Shown: positions 24,980-35,541, numbered from the stretch's first letter. The stretch is 64,000 nucleotides of DNA from Fimenecus sp045655645 (GCA_045655645.1 JAZOPS010000049.1:1-64000); one strand, 5' to 3'. The notes: a model not told the origin generated them from the sequence alone. Numbers and translations: made by a program.

Positions 24980-26062
24980 TTATGAATTTGCTTTTTCAAA
25001 TTCTGTCATGAATTCTACAAGTTTTTCTACACCTTCAACAGGCATTGCGTTATAGATTGATGCTCTCATACCACCAACTGAGCGGTGACCTTTAAGGTTT
25101 ACAAAACCTGCTTCAGTTGCTTCTTTGATAAATTTAGCATTGAGTTCTTCACTGTCAGTTACAAAAGGAATATTCATGAGTGAACGGTCTTCTTTTACAA
25201 CTGTACCTTTAAACATTTTGCTGTTATCAAGGAAATCATAAAGAATTTTTGCTTTTTTGATGTTCTTTTCTTTCATTGCTTCAAGACCACCATTTTCTTT
25301 AAGCCATTCAAGAACGAGCTTGCAAATATAAATTGTATAGCAGGGTGGAGTGTTATAAAGAGAATCGTTATCTGCCATAATCTGATAATTGAGCATTGTT
25401 GGTGTTATATCGCGAGCATTTCCGAGCATATCTTCACGAATAATACAAATTGTAAGACCTGCAGGAGCTACGTTCTTCTGTGCACCGCCATAAACCATTG
25501 CAAATTTAGAAATATCAAGTGGTTCTGAAAGGAAACATGAAGAAATGTCAGCGATAAGTGGCACATCACCTGTGTCTGGTAACTCATGGTAAACTGTACC
25601 ATAAATTGTATTGTTCATACAAATATAGAAATAGTCAGCATCTTTTGTGAATTCGCTTTTATCAAGTTTTGGAATATAAGAGAATGTTTTATCTGCTGAT
25701 GATGCAACTGCTTTGCATTCGCCATATTTCTGTGCTTCTTGATATGCTTTCTTTGCCCATTGACCAGTAATAACAAAGTCAGCTTTACCATTCTTGTTCA
25801 TAAAGTTAAGTGGAATAGCTGCAAACTGTGTTGAAGCACCACCCTGTAAAAAGAGAACCTTATAGTTTTCAGGAATATTATAAAGTTCACGAAGAAGTTG
25901 CTCTGCGCCTTTAATAATTGAATCATAAACTTTTGAGCGGTGACTCATCTCCATTACTGATTGACCGCTGCCTTCATAGTCGAGCATTTCTGCTGCTGCT
26001 TTTTTCAATACATCCTCAGGGAGCATTGAAGGACCTGCTGAAAAATTATAAACTCTTGCCAT
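24980..26062 (-). CDS. serC: Phosphoserine aminotransferase
   Basis: A 360-residue class-V PLP aminotransferase converting phosphohydroxypyruvate and glutamate to phosphoserine. The N-terminus is the invariant YNFSAGPSMLP, then MEMSHRS, LFLQGGAST, and the PLP lysine Lys196 in YGGAQKNVAPAG. The C-terminal GHRSVGGMRASIYNAM is also diagnostic. Start has GGAGG at good spacing. It forms an operon with serA; serB is not in the window. Confidence 0.97.
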   Translation of the reverse strand: MARVYNFSAGPSMLPEDVLKKAAAEMLDYEGSGQSVMEMSHRSKVYDSIIKGAEQLLRELYNIPENYKVLFLQGGASTQFAAIPLNFMNKNGKADFVITGQWAKKAYQEAQKYGECKAVASSADKTFSYIPKLDKSEFTKDADYFYICMNNTIYGTVYHELPDTGDVPLIADISSCFLSEPLDISKFAMVYGGAQKNVAPAGLTICIIREDMLGNARDITPTMLNYQIMADNDSLYNTPPCYTIYICKLVLEWLKENGGLEAMKEKNIKKAKILYDFLDNSKMFKGTVVKEDRSLMNIPFVTDSEELNAKFIKEATEAGFVNLKGHRSVGGMRASIYNAMPVEGVEKLVEFMTEFEKANS

Positions 26063-26104
26063 AAAAATACCTCCAAGTGTGTTAAAAAAATAAACATTGA
26101 CGGA

Positions 26105-26134
26105 ATTATATCAAATTTAAATACTAAAAGTCAA
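26105..26134 (-). promoter_or_regulatory. Sigma-A promoter of serC-serA
   Basis: On the minus strand TTGACT (26129-26134), an 18-base spacer and TATAAT (26105-26110), about 40 bases before serC. Confidence 0.65.
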
Positions 26135-26254
26135 TAGAATGTTAAAAAAATATCAAAGAATTTTAGAAAATTAAATTATTTTCGGTGAAAATTGTTAATA
26201 AATTTAACAAAGTGCTAAAATTATAACAAAAATCCAAAAATTATTGCTAAATTC

Positions 26255-26283
26255 TTGCAGTAAGTTGTATTTTATTATATAAT
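26255..26283 (+). promoter_or_regulatory. Sigma-A promoter of lon
   Basis: TTGCAG (26255-26260), a 17-base spacer and TATAAT (26278-26283), 22 bases before the lon start. The AT-rich space back to serC (26063-26254) holds only the divergent serC promoter; no CtsR- or CIRCE-type heat-shock operator is apparent. Confidence 0.65.
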
Positions 26284-26305
26284 ATAGTTTCATAATAGGA
26301 GTGAT

Positions 26306-28669
26306 ATGTTTAAAATTATGGAAAACAATAAAACTTTATTCAACGAATTCAACGAAAAGTCATTTTCATTGCCGATGGTTGCTTTGAGAGGACTTGTAAT
26401 ATTTCCTGAGATGACATTGCATTTTGATGTTGGCAGACAAAAGTCAGTCCGCGCTGTTAAGGCTGCAATGGAGCGCAAAACTAATATCTTTTTAACAGCG
26501 CAGATTGATATGGATTGTGATGACCCAAGAGCAGATGATTTATATCGTTCAGGTGTTGTTTGTGAAATTAAACAGGTTATGAAATTGCCGGGTTCAGACA
26601 CATTGCGAGTTGTCGTTTATGGTCTTTACAGAGCAGAACTTCTTCACTTAACATCAGCTAATCCACATTTGTCTGCAATTGTGCAGAAAATTCAGACTGA
26701 AAATGTATCTTTAGAAGATAAAAGTTATGAAGAAGCATTGGTAAGAAAAACAGAGAAAATTTTCAGTGACTATGCTTTCTTTATTCCAAAGCTTCCAACA
26801 GATGTTATTGTTGGGGTTTCTGTTAGAAAAGAAGCGTCGGAAATTTCGGACTTTATTATTTCAAATATTCCGCTTGAATACTCTGTAAAACAGTCTTTAT
26901 TAGAAGAATTAAATCCATTAAAGCGTTGTGAGAGACTTTGTGTTATTCTTACAAGAGAGATTGAACTTTTATCAATTGAAGAAGAAATTAATGCTAAAGT
27001 TCAAGAGCAGATGGATGAAAATCAGCGTGAGTATTATCTTCGTGAACAGATTAAGGCAATCTCTGAAGAACTTAACGAAGGTGACGGTGCTATTTCTGAG
27101 TCAGAAGAATATAAGGAGCAAATTCGTTCAATTGGTTTTTCGGAAGATGTTGAAAGAAAACTTCTTCGTGAATGTGACCGACTCATGAAGATGCAGTCTT
27201 CAAGCCCTGAATCTGCAGTTATAAGAAACTATCTTGATAAGGTGATTTCTTTACCGTGGAGTTATTGTACTGAAGAAAATCTTGATATTGAACATGCGCA
27301 GCAAGTTTTAGATGATGACCATTATGGACTTTCTGATGTTAAAGAGAGAATTATAGAATTTCTTGCAGTTCGCAAAATTAATCCTGATGTTAAAGGTCAA
27401 ATTATCTGTCTTGCAGGACCTCCCGGTGTAGGTAAAACATCAATTGCCCGTTCACTTGCAAATGCAATGGGTAGAACTTATGCAAGAATTTCCCTTGGCG
27501 GTGTCCGTGACGAAGCAGATATTCGTGGTCACAGAAAAACTTATATCGGCTCAATGCCGGGCAGAATTATTGAAGCAATTGAAAATGCAAAAAGTTCAAA
27601 TCCACTTATTCTTCTTGATGAAGTTGATAAATTAGGCTCTGACCATCGTGGTGACCCATCATCAGCACTTTTAGAAGTGCTTGATGCAGAACAAAATAAT
27701 ACATTCGTTGACCATTATCTTGAAATTCCTTATGATTTAAGTAAAGTGTTGTTCATTACAACAGCAAATGATAAGAGCAGAATTCCTGCTCCTTTGCTTG
27801 ACAGAATGGAAATAATTGATATTCCTGGTTATACTTATGAGGAAAAATTCAATATTGCCAAGAAACACCTTGTGCCAAAGCAGATTCTTGCAAACGGTCT
27901 TAAAAAGTCTTATGTGAAATTTACTGATAAAGCAATTAAAGCGATTATTAGTGGCTATACCAAAGAAGCGGGTGTGCGTGTTCTTGAGAGAACAATTGCA
28001 AAAGTTCTTCGCAAAATCGCAGTTGAATATGCAAAAGGTTTTAATGGAAAAATTACAGTTAAGGATACAGATTTAGAAACATATCTTGGTCCTGTTAAGT
28101 TCAAACCTGATGAAAGTTCAAAAGTTGACCAAATAGGTGTTGTAAACGGACTTGCTTACACATCTGTCGGTGGTACAATGCTCACTGTTGAAGTAGCAGT
28201 TATGGACGGTAAAGGTAATCTTGAACTTACAGGTTCACTTGGTGATGTAATCAAAGAATCTGCAAAAGCTGCAATCAGCTATATCAGAGCTAACGCAGAT
28301 AAATACAGAGTTGATAAAGATTTTTATCAGAATAAGGATATACATATCCATTTTCCAGAAGGCGCAGTGCCAAAAGATGGCCCATCAGCAGGTGTTACAA
28401 TTTTTACTGCTCTCGTTTCTGCGCTTTCAGGTTGTAAAGTTAAATCAAATGTTGCAATGACAGGTGAAATAACTATTACAGGCAGAGTTTTACCAATTGG
28501 TGGACTTCGTGAAAAAACTATGGCGGCTTATGTTGAAGGAATAAAAACTGTTGTTGTTCCTGAAGCTAATCGTAGCGATTTAGAAAAAATTGATGAAAAA
28601 GTAAAAGAAAATATTAATTTTGTATTTGCAAAAACAGGTGACGATGTGCTTAAAGCAGCACTTGTTTAA
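26306..28669 (+). CDS. lon: ATP-dependent protease Lon (LonA type)
   Basis: A 787-residue soluble LonA. The N-terminal substrate domain (about 15-210) starts LPMVALRGLVIFPEM; the AAA+ module has Walker A GPPGVGKT (371-378) and LILLDEVDK; the C-terminal serine peptidase uses Ser694 in PKDGPSAGVT with Lys737 in GGLREKTMAAY. It degrades misfolded and regulatory proteins in the cytoplasm. ATG start with AGGAGTGAT. It is 11 bases before engB, the conserved Firmicute lon-engB (ysxC) pair. Confidence 0.97.
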   Translation: MFKIMENNKTLFNEFNEKSFSLPMVALRGLVIFPEMTLHFDVGRQKSVRAVKAAMERKTNIFLTAQIDMDCDDPRADDLYRSGVVCEIKQVMKLPGSDTLRVVVYGLYRAELLHLTSANPHLSAIVQKIQTENVSLEDKSYEEALVRKTEKIFSDYAFFIPKLPTDVIVGVSVRKEASEISDFIISNIPLEYSVKQSLLEELNPLKRCERLCVILTREIELLSIEEEINAKVQEQMDENQREYYLREQIKAISEELNEGDGAISESEEYKEQIRSIGFSEDVERKLLRECDRLMKMQSSSPESAVIRNYLDKVISLPWSYCTEENLDIEHAQQVLDDDHYGLSDVKERIIEFLAVRKINPDVKGQIICLAGPPGVGKTSIARSLANAMGRTYARISLGGVRDEADIRGHRKTYIGSMPGRIIEAIENAKSSNPLILLDEVDKLGSDHRGDPSSALLEVLDAEQNNTFVDHYLEIPYDLSKVLFITTANDKSRIPAPLLDRMEIIDIPGYTYEEKFNIAKKHLVPKQILANGLKKSYVKFTDKAIKAIISGYTKEAGVRVLERTIAKVLRKIAVEYAKGFNGKITVKDTDLETYLGPVKFKPDESSKVDQIGVVNGLAYTSVGGTMLTVEVAVMDGKGNLELTGSLGDVIKESAKAAISYIRANADKYRVDKDFYQNKDIHIHFPEGAVPKDGPSAGVTIFTALVSALSGCKVKSNVAMTGEITITGRVLPIGGLREKTMAAYVEGIKTVVVPEANRSDLEKIDEKVKENINFVFAKTGDDVLKAALV

Positions 28670-28680
28670 GTGAGGTAATT

Positions 28681-29268
28681 ATGAGATACGATAAAGCAGA
28701 ATTTAAAGCGGCGTATGGTACTTTTAGTCAGTTGCCTGACACCGATTTGCCTGAAATTGCTTTTGCAGGTCGTTCAAATGTAGGTAAAAGTTCTTTACTT
28801 AATAGAATTTTTGGACGAAAAAATCTTGCAAGAGTCAGTTCAGTGCCAGGTAAAACGATTACAATCAATTTCTACCAGGTTGATGAATATAACTTTGTTG
28901 ACTTGCCGGGCTATGGTTATGCTAAAGTTGCAAAGACTGAAAAAGAGCGTTGGGCAGAAATGATGGAAGGTTATTTTAACTCTGACCGTAATATTAAACT
29001 TGTTGTTCAACTTGTTGATATGCGTCATCCACCAACAAAGGATGATATAATGATGATGGAATTCTTACAGTCAAGTGGTTATGAGTTCATTGTTGTAATG
29101 ACTAAAGCTGATAAGCTCAAAAAGAAAAAAGACTATAATGAACGCATTGAAAAGTCAAAGCAAGAAATGAGTTTCGTGCCAGAAGAAAGAATTATCCCAT
29201 TCTCATCAGAAACAGGCGCAGGACTTGATGAATTAAAGAAATATATTGAAGGATATTTAGGTGAATAA
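28681..29268 (+). CDS. engB: Ribosome biogenesis GTPase EngB (YsxC/YihA)
   Basis: A 195-residue TRAFAC GTPase that assists 50S assembly. G1 is GRSNVGKSS, G3 is DLPGYGYA (with the family's Lys-Val), G4 is TKADK and the G5 region FSSET. Length is normal. Start follows GTGAGGTAATT. It ends one base before the lysA ATG. Confidence 0.96.
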   Translation: MRYDKAEFKAAYGTFSQLPDTDLPEIAFAGRSNVGKSSLLNRIFGRKNLARVSSVPGKTITINFYQVDEYNFVDLPGYGYAKVAKTEKERWAEMMEGYFNSDRNIKLVVQLVDMRHPPTKDDIMMMEFLQSSGYEFIVVMTKADKLKKKKDYNERIEKSKQEMSFVPEERIIPFSSETGAGLDELKKYIEGYLGE

Positions 29269-29269
29269 T

Positions 29270-30541
29270 ATGAGCAAAGTACCATTTACAACAAAAGAAA
29301 AATTAGAAGAAATCGCAAAAGTTTATCCAACACCTTTTCATCTTTATGATGAAGCAGGAATTCGCAAAAATGCAGAAAATCTTAAAAAAGCATTTGCTTG
29401 GAATAAAGGCTTTAAAGAATATTTTGCAGTTAAAGCAACTCCAAATCCATTCCTTATTAATATTTTAAGAGAATATGGTTGTGGATGTGACTGTTCATCT
29501 GTTACTGAGCTTATGCTTTCAAAAGCAATTGGTGCAGTTGGTGACGATATTATGTTCTCATCAAACGATACACCACCAGCAGAATTCAAATATGCAGATG
29601 ATTTAGGTGCAATAATAAATCTTGATGATATTACACATATTGACATTCTTGAAAAGACTCTCGGATACCTTCCAAAGAAGCTTTCTTGTCGTTACAATCC
29701 AGGTGGATATTTCTCAATTGCAAATAATATTATGGACAATCCTGGTGACGCAAAATACGGTATGACAACTGAACAACTCTTTGAGGCGTTCAAGATTATG
29801 AAATCAAAGGGTGTTGAGGAATTTGGTATTCACGCTTTCCTTGCAAGTAACACAGTAACAAATGAATATTATCCAACACTTGCAAAAACTCTTTTTGAAG
29901 TTGCTGTTAAACTTAAAGAAGAAACAGGTGCTCATATTAAATTTATCAACCTTTCAGGTGGTATCGGTATCCCTTATCGTCCTGACCAAGAAGGTAATGA
30001 TATCTTTGCAATTGGTGCTGGGGTTGAAAAAGTATATAACGAAGTTTTAATTCCTGCAGGTATGGATGATGTAGCAATTTTTACTGAACTTGGTAGATTT
30101 ATGTTAGCGCCTTATGGTGCACTTGTAACTCGTGCTATTAATGAAAAACACACTCATAAAGAGTATATTGGTGTTGATGCTTGTGCAGTTAACCTTATGC
30201 GTCCCGCAATCTACGGCGCATATCACCATATTACTGTTATGGGTAAAGAAAATGAACCTTGTGACTACAAATATGATGTAACAGGTTCACTCTGCGAAAA
30301 TAACGATAAATTTGCAATTGATAGAATGTTACCCAAAATAGATATGGGTGACTTGTTGTTTATTCACGATACAGGAGCTCATGGTTTTGCAATGGGTTAC
30401 AACTATAATGGTAAACTCAAATCAGCAGAAATTCTTCTTAAAGAAGACGGTGGCTTCGATTTAATCCGCCGTGCAGAAACTCCTGCTGACTATTTCGCAA
30501 CATTTGACTGCTTTGATTTTTATAAAAAAGTTACTGAATAA
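29270..30541 (+). CDS. lysA: Diaminopimelate decarboxylase-like PLP enzyme
   Basis: A 423-residue fold-type III decarboxylase (alanine-racemase-like barrel plus C-terminal beta domain). The PLP lysine is Lys55 in YFAVKATPNP; CDCSSVTELML, NLSGGIGIPYRP and the C-terminal GSLCENNDKFA (the Cys contacts the neighbouring active site) with DTGAHGFAMGYNYNG match diaminopimelate decarboxylase, which makes lysine from meso-diaminopimelate. The variant (GGI in place of GGG, longer central region) belongs to a less typical branch, so another basic amino acid is conceivable. A GTG three codons upstream is in frame, but GGTGA fits the ATG. Confidence 0.85.
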   Translation: MSKVPFTTKEKLEEIAKVYPTPFHLYDEAGIRKNAENLKKAFAWNKGFKEYFAVKATPNPFLINILREYGCGCDCSSVTELMLSKAIGAVGDDIMFSSNDTPPAEFKYADDLGAIINLDDITHIDILEKTLGYLPKKLSCRYNPGGYFSIANNIMDNPGDAKYGMTTEQLFEAFKIMKSKGVEEFGIHAFLASNTVTNEYYPTLAKTLFEVAVKLKEETGAHIKFINLSGGIGIPYRPDQEGNDIFAIGAGVEKVYNEVLIPAGMDDVAIFTELGRFMLAPYGALVTRAINEKHTHKEYIGVDACAVNLMRPAIYGAYHHITVMGKENEPCDYKYDVTGSLCENNDKFAIDRMLPKIDMGDLLFIHDTGAHGFAMGYNYNGKLKSAEILLKEDGGFDLIRRAETPADYFATFDCFDFYKKVTE

Positions 30542-30554
30542 TTAGGAGATAATT

Positions 30555-33500
30555 ATGTCTTTCGTTCACTTACATGTGCATACTGAATATAGCTTATTAG
30601 ATGGTGTTTGCCGTCTTAATAGGCTTTGTTCTGTTGCGAAAGAACGAGGACAAAATGCAATAGCAATTACTGACCACGGTAATTTATTTGGTGCGGTTGA
30701 TTTCTACAAAGAAGCAAAAAAAGTAGGTATTAAACCAATTATTGGTTGTGAAGTTTATGTAGCCAGCCGTTCACGATTTGATAAAGTGCACGGTGTGGAT
30801 TCTGACAGACATCACCTTGTTTTGCTTTGTAAAAATGAAATCGGTTATCAAAACCTTATTAAAATGGTTTCTTCTGCTTGGGTTGATGGTTTTTATACCA
30901 AACCAAGAATTGATAAAGAGTTGTTAGAAAAGCATCACGAAGGTTTAATTTGTCTCTCTGCTTGTCTTGCGGGCGAAATCCCCAAACTTATTGAGCGTGG
31001 CGAGACAATTCAGGCAAAAGAAGTTGCTCTTTGGTATCAAAAGACTTTTGGTGATGGTAATTTCTATTTGGAAATTCAAAATCATGGAATTTCAGAACAA
31101 CTCAAAGTTAATAATGGTCTGATTCAGTTGTCAAAGGATACAGGAATACCACTTGTAGCAACAAATGATGTTCATTATATTGACAGAGAAGACTCAAAAA
31201 TTCAAAAAATTCTTATTTGCATTGCAACAAACCATACGATTGATGAAGAAAATTCTCTTGAATTTGAAACTGATAATTTCTATCTTAAAACCGAAGAAGA
31301 AATGCGGAGCATTTTTGGCTATGTTCCTGAAGCAATTGAAAATACACAAAAAATTGCGGATATGTGTGATTTTGACTTCGAATTTGGTAATACAAAACTT
31401 CCAAATTTTGATGTTCCACAAGGGCAAACTCATTTTGATTATCTCAGAAATAAGTGTTATGTAGGTTTAAAAGAAAGATATGGCAGTAACCCGGATAAAT
31501 TATATATTGACCGACTTGAATATGAACTGTCAGTAATAAATAATATGGGTTATGTTGACTATTTCTTGATAGTAGCCGACTTTATAGGGTATGCTCGTGA
31601 CCACGGTATTCCAGTTGGTCCTGGTCGTGGCTCAGGTGCTGGTAGCATCTGTGCTTATTGTATGGGTATTACAAATATTGACCCAGTAAAATATAATTTG
31701 ATTTTTGAGCGATTCTTAAACCCTGAACGCGTAAGTATGCCCGATATTGATGTTGACTTTTGTTATGAGCGCAGGGGAGAAGTAATCGATTATGTTATCA
31801 ATAAATACGGAGCAGACCATGTTGCTCAGATTGTAACTTTTGGAACAATGGCTGCTCGTGCCGCACTTCGCGATGTTGGTCGTGCAATGGGACTCTCTTA
31901 TGCTACTGTTGATAATGTTGCAAAGAAAATTCCAAGAACTTTAGGCATGACTATTGAAAAAGCATTAGTTGAGAGTGAAGAACTCAAAACTCTTTATGAT
32001 AGTGACGAGTCAGTTAAAGAGCTTGTTGACAATGCAAAAAAAGTTGAAGGTATGCCAAGGCATGCTTCAACTCACGCTGCGGGTATTGTTATTACTGATA
32101 ATCCTGTTAGTGACTATGTGCCACTAGCTAGAAATGATGAATCTGTTGTAACACAATTCACAATGACAACAATTGAAGAACTTGGTCTTTTGAAAATGGA
32201 CTTTTTGGGTCTTCGCACATTAACGGTTATCAATGATTGTGTTAAAATGATTCAAAAGAAAGATCCACAGTTTGACATTGAAAAGATACCTCTTGACGAT
32301 AAGAAGGCTTATGCTTTGTTCACAAATGGTCAGACAGATGGTGTATTCCAATGTGAATCAAGTGGAATGCGAAGTGTATTTATGCGCCTTAAACCAACTA
32401 ATCTTGAAGATATTATTGCTGTTATATCACTTTACCGTCCTGGACCAATGGAATCAATCGACAGTTATATTGAAAATCGCCATAACAGCGAAAATATAAG
32501 ATATAAAACACCAATGCTTAAAGATATTCTTGATGTCACTTATGGTTGTATGGTATATCAAGAGCAAGTAATGCAAATTTTCCGTTCCTTAGCAGGTTAT
32601 TCTCTTGGTCGTGCTGACATTGTCCGTCGTGCCATGTCAAAGAAAAAGCATAAAGTCCTTGAAGACGAGCGAACTTTCTTCTGTGATGGCTGTGCTAAAA
32701 ACGGAATTCCACAAAATATCGCTAATGAAATATTTGACGATATGTCATCGTTTGCATCGTATGCATTCAATAAATCTCACGCAGCAGCTTATGCTGTTGT
32801 AGCTTATAGAACAGCTTATCTAAAAGCATATTATCCTTGTGAATTTATGGCATCATTGCTTACAAGTGTGTTGGATAATGCTACAAAAGTTTCGGGTTAT
32901 ATTGAAGATTGTAAACGGAATGGAATCAAAATTTTAAATCCAAATGTAAATTATAGTAATAAAACATTTACAACAGATAATAATTATGAAAAATCAATAA
33001 TGTTTGGTCTTCTTGCAATTAAAAATTTAGGTCATGATTTTATTGATACAATTATAAATGAGCGCAAAATGAATGGTGAATATAAATCATTCTATTCATT
33101 CTGTAAGCGAGTTCATGGTAAATCATTTAACCGTCGTGCAGTTGAAAGCCTTATTAAGAGTGGTGCGCTTGATAATTTGGGCAGCAACCGTCACGAAATG
33201 ATGATTAATCTACCTTTTATCATAGACGAATTAGATGCAACCAAACGAAGAAATCTTGATGGTCAAATCGGTTTCTTTGATATTGTGAGCAATTCTGATA
33301 ATTCTAATTACAAAATGCAAAAGACTGCAGAGTTTTCAACACAAGAATTATTATCAATGGAAAAAGAAACAACAGGTCTTTATATTTCAGCTCATCCAAT
33401 GGAAGAATATGCAGATTTATCAATAAAACTGAAATGTGATAAAGTTGCAGATATTCTCAATGCTGATGATTATAATTCAATTTATAGCGACGGCACTTCA

Positions 33501-33986
33501 GTTAAAGTTTTGGGAATTATAACTGATATTATAAAGAAACAAACCAAGAGCGGCGAATATATGGCGTTTATAACTCTTGAAGATGTTGTAGGCTCAGTTG
33601 AAGTTATTGTGTTCCCTAAATTGTTATCAAGATTTGCGAATAAAATTTTAAATGGTTCAACTGTTATGGTTGGCGGAAGACTTTCAATGCGTGAAGAAGA
33701 AAATCCTAAAATTATTTTGGACTTTATCGAATCTGCCGAGCAAATTCAGGTTAACAATAATAAGCGAGTAGGTTTGTTTTTAAGGTTTACTGATAATAAA
33801 TCTCAAGAATATTTAAAATGTGCAGATTTTCTTAATAAAAATGCAATTGATGGTGATACAATGCTATATTATTATTTCAATGATAGTAAAAAGTATTTTC
33901 CCTGTAAAAAAATTAGCGTAAATGAATATCTAATCAGAGATTTAAAACTTATTGCTGGGGATAAGAATGTCATATTACAAAAATAA
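30555..33986 (+). CDS. dnaE: DNA polymerase III alpha subunit DnaE
   Basis: A 1143-residue C-family replicative polymerase. It starts with the PHP domain (FVHLHVHTEYSLLDG). The palm contains GPGRGSGAGSICAY and PDIDVDFCYERRGEV, with the catalytic aspartates. The tau-binding and helix-hairpin-helix regions follow, and a C-terminal OB-fold (VLGIITDIIKKQTKSGEYMAF). Firmicutes usually also encode PolC, with DnaE extending primers; PolC is not in this window. Start follows TTAGGAGA, 13 bases after lysA. Confidence 0.96.
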   Translation: MSFVHLHVHTEYSLLDGVCRLNRLCSVAKERGQNAIAITDHGNLFGAVDFYKEAKKVGIKPIIGCEVYVASRSRFDKVHGVDSDRHHLVLLCKNEIGYQNLIKMVSSAWVDGFYTKPRIDKELLEKHHEGLICLSACLAGEIPKLIERGETIQAKEVALWYQKTFGDGNFYLEIQNHGISEQLKVNNGLIQLSKDTGIPLVATNDVHYIDREDSKIQKILICIATNHTIDEENSLEFETDNFYLKTEEEMRSIFGYVPEAIENTQKIADMCDFDFEFGNTKLPNFDVPQGQTHFDYLRNKCYVGLKERYGSNPDKLYIDRLEYELSVINNMGYVDYFLIVADFIGYARDHGIPVGPGRGSGAGSICAYCMGITNIDPVKYNLIFERFLNPERVSMPDIDVDFCYERRGEVIDYVINKYGADHVAQIVTFGTMAARAALRDVGRAMGLSYATVDNVAKKIPRTLGMTIEKALVESEELKTLYDSDESVKELVDNAKKVEGMPRHASTHAAGIVITDNPVSDYVPLARNDESVVTQFTMTTIEELGLLKMDFLGLRTLTVINDCVKMIQKKDPQFDIEKIPLDDKKAYALFTNGQTDGVFQCESSGMRSVFMRLKPTNLEDIIAVISLYRPGPMESIDSYIENRHNSENIRYKTPMLKDILDVTYGCMVYQEQVMQIFRSLAGYSLGRADIVRRAMSKKKHKVLEDERTFFCDGCAKNGIPQNIANEIFDDMSSFASYAFNKSHAAAYAVVAYRTAYLKAYYPCEFMASLLTSVLDNATKVSGYIEDCKRNGIKILNPNVNYSNKTFTTDNNYEKSIMFGLLAIKNLGHDFIDTIINERKMNGEYKSFYSFCKRVHGKSFNRRAVESLIKSGALDNLGSNRHEMMINLPFIIDELDATKRRNLDGQIGFFDIVSNSDNSNYKMQKTAEFSTQELLSMEKETTGLYISAHPMEEYADLSIKLKCDKVADILNADDYNSIYSDGTSVKVLGIITDIIKKQTKSGEYMAFITLEDVVGSVEVIVFPKLLSRFANKILNGSTVMVGGRLSMREEENPKIILDFIESAEQIQVNNNKRVGLFLRFTDNKSQEYLKCADFLNKNAIDGDTMLYYYFNDSKKYFPCKKISVNEYLIRDLKLIAGDKNVILQK

Positions 33987-33995
33987 TGCAATTAC

Positions 33996-34024
33996 TTGCA
34001 TTTTCTAATTTCTTGTGATATTAT
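33996..34024 (+). promoter_or_regulatory. Extended -10 promoter of pfkA
   Basis: TTGCAT (33996-34001), a 17-base spacer and TATTAT (34019-34024) preceded by TGTG-A. Confidence 0.65.
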
Positions 34025-34071
34025 ATGATTTCAATGTGGTAATATTTAGCAAAATATAAAAGGGTGATAAA

Positions 34072-35034
34072 ATGAAAACAATCGGAGTTTTAACAAGTGG
34101 CGGCGACGCTCCTGGTATGAATGCTGCTGTTCGTGCAGTTGTTCGTGCAGGTTGTGAAAACGGTTTCAGAGTAATGGGTATCAGAAGAGGCTATAATGGT
34201 CTTATGCAAGGTGATATGTTTGAAATGAATCTTCGTTCAGTTTCAAATATCATTAACCGTGGTGGTACTGTTCTTTATTCTGCAAGAAGTCCTGAATTCA
34301 AAACAGAAGAAGGTCTTCAAAAAGCACTTAAAGTTGCAAAAGATGTTAATATGGAAGGTATTGTTGTTATCGGTGGCGATGGTTCATTCCGTGGTGCTCG
34401 TGACTTATCTCTTCGCGGTGTTAACTGTGTTGGTATTCCAGGCACAATTGATAACGATATCGCTTGCAGTGATTATACAATTGGTTATGATACTGCAATG
34501 AATACTGTTCTTGAAATGGTTGACAGACTTCGTGATACATCAGAATCTCATGACCGTTGCTCAGTTGTTGAAGTAATGGGCAGACGCGCAGGTTACATTG
34601 CACTTAATGCTGGTATTGCTTGTGGTGCAACTTCAATACTTATTCCTGAAGTAGAATATGATTTCCAGCGTGATGTTATTGATAGAATGAAGAGAACTCA
34701 GAAGGCTGGCAAAAAGCATTTTATCATTATCGTTGCTGAAGGTATCGGTGGCGTTGAAGAAATGGCAAAGAGAATTGAAGCTGAAACAGGTGTTGAAACA
34801 AGAGCAACTGTTCTTGGTCATGTTCAGCGTGGTGGACATCCAACAGTTCGCGACAGAGTTACAGCTTCTCTTATGGGTCATAAAGCAGTTGAACTTCTTA
34901 AAGCAGGTATTGGTAATAGAGTTCTTGCAATCAACAAAGATGAAATCGTTGACTATGACATTTTTGAAGCTCTCAATATGAAGAAATCTCTTAATATTGA
35001 AGAATATAAGATTGCACACGAAATCTCAATATAA
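34072..35034 (+). CDS. pfkA: ATP-dependent 6-phosphofructokinase
   Basis: A 320-residue PfkA, the committing enzyme of glycolysis. It shows LTSGGDAPGMNAAVRA (ATP site), GGDGSFRGA (the glycine pattern of ATP-using rather than pyrophosphate-using enzymes), the catalytic PGTIDNDI and EVMGRRAGYIA. Length is standard. The dnaE-pfkA order is common in Firmicutes. Start follows AAAGGGTGATA, with its own promoter; aroK begins two bases after its stop. Confidence 0.97.
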   Translation: MKTIGVLTSGGDAPGMNAAVRAVVRAGCENGFRVMGIRRGYNGLMQGDMFEMNLRSVSNIINRGGTVLYSARSPEFKTEEGLQKALKVAKDVNMEGIVVIGGDGSFRGARDLSLRGVNCVGIPGTIDNDIACSDYTIGYDTAMNTVLEMVDRLRDTSESHDRCSVVEVMGRRAGYIALNAGIACGATSILIPEVEYDFQRDVIDRMKRTQKAGKKHFIIIVAEGIGGVEEMAKRIEAETGVETRATVLGHVQRGGHPTVRDRVTASLMGHKAVELLKAGIGNRVLAINKDEIVDYDIFEALNMKKSLNIEEYKIAHEISI

Positions 35035-35036
35035 TT

Positions 35037-35531
35037 ATGTCTAATATTGTTCTTATAGGAATGCCCGGTTGTGGAAAAAGCACAATCGGGGTTATTCTTG
35101 CTAAAACCATTGGTGTTGGTTTTGTTGATACAGATTTAATAATTCAACAGAGAGAAAATCGTCTTTTGCAAGACATTATTGATACTGACGGAATTGAAGC
35201 GTTTTTGGATTGCGAAGAAAATGCTGTTAAAACTGTTGATTGTGATAATACTGTAATTGCAACGGGTGGTAGTGTTGTATATCGTGAAGATGCAATAAAC
35301 CATTTAAAAAAGAACGGAAAAATTTTCTATTTAAATGTACCACTTGATGAAATAAAAAAGAGACTCAACAATATCAGCACTCGAGGTATTGCAGCAAATA
35401 AAAACGATTCAATTGAAAACATTTTTATTGAACGCGAACCTCTTTATAAAAAGTATGCAGATGTGATTGTTGATTTGACTGATAGAACGGTTGAACAAGC
35501 AGTTGGAGAAATCTGCAAAAAAATCAAATAA
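35037..35531 (+). CDS. aroK: Shikimate kinase
   Basis: A 164-residue P-loop kinase that phosphorylates shikimate in chorismate synthesis. Walker A is GMPGCGKSTIG; the shikimate-binding Asp is in FVDTD, with the glycine pair in ATGGSVVYRE and the lid arginine in STRGIA. No other aro gene is adjacent. It starts two bases after pfkA and relies on coupling or a weak internal ribosome binding site. Confidence 0.93.
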   Translation: MSNIVLIGMPGCGKSTIGVILAKTIGVGFVDTDLIIQQRENRLLQDIIDTDGIEAFLDCEENAVKTVDCDNTVIATGGSVVYREDAINHLKKNGKIFYLNVPLDEIKKRLNNISTRGIAANKNDSIENIFIEREPLYKKYADVIVDLTDRTVEQAVGEICKKIK

Positions 35532-35541
35532 AAAAAATTAT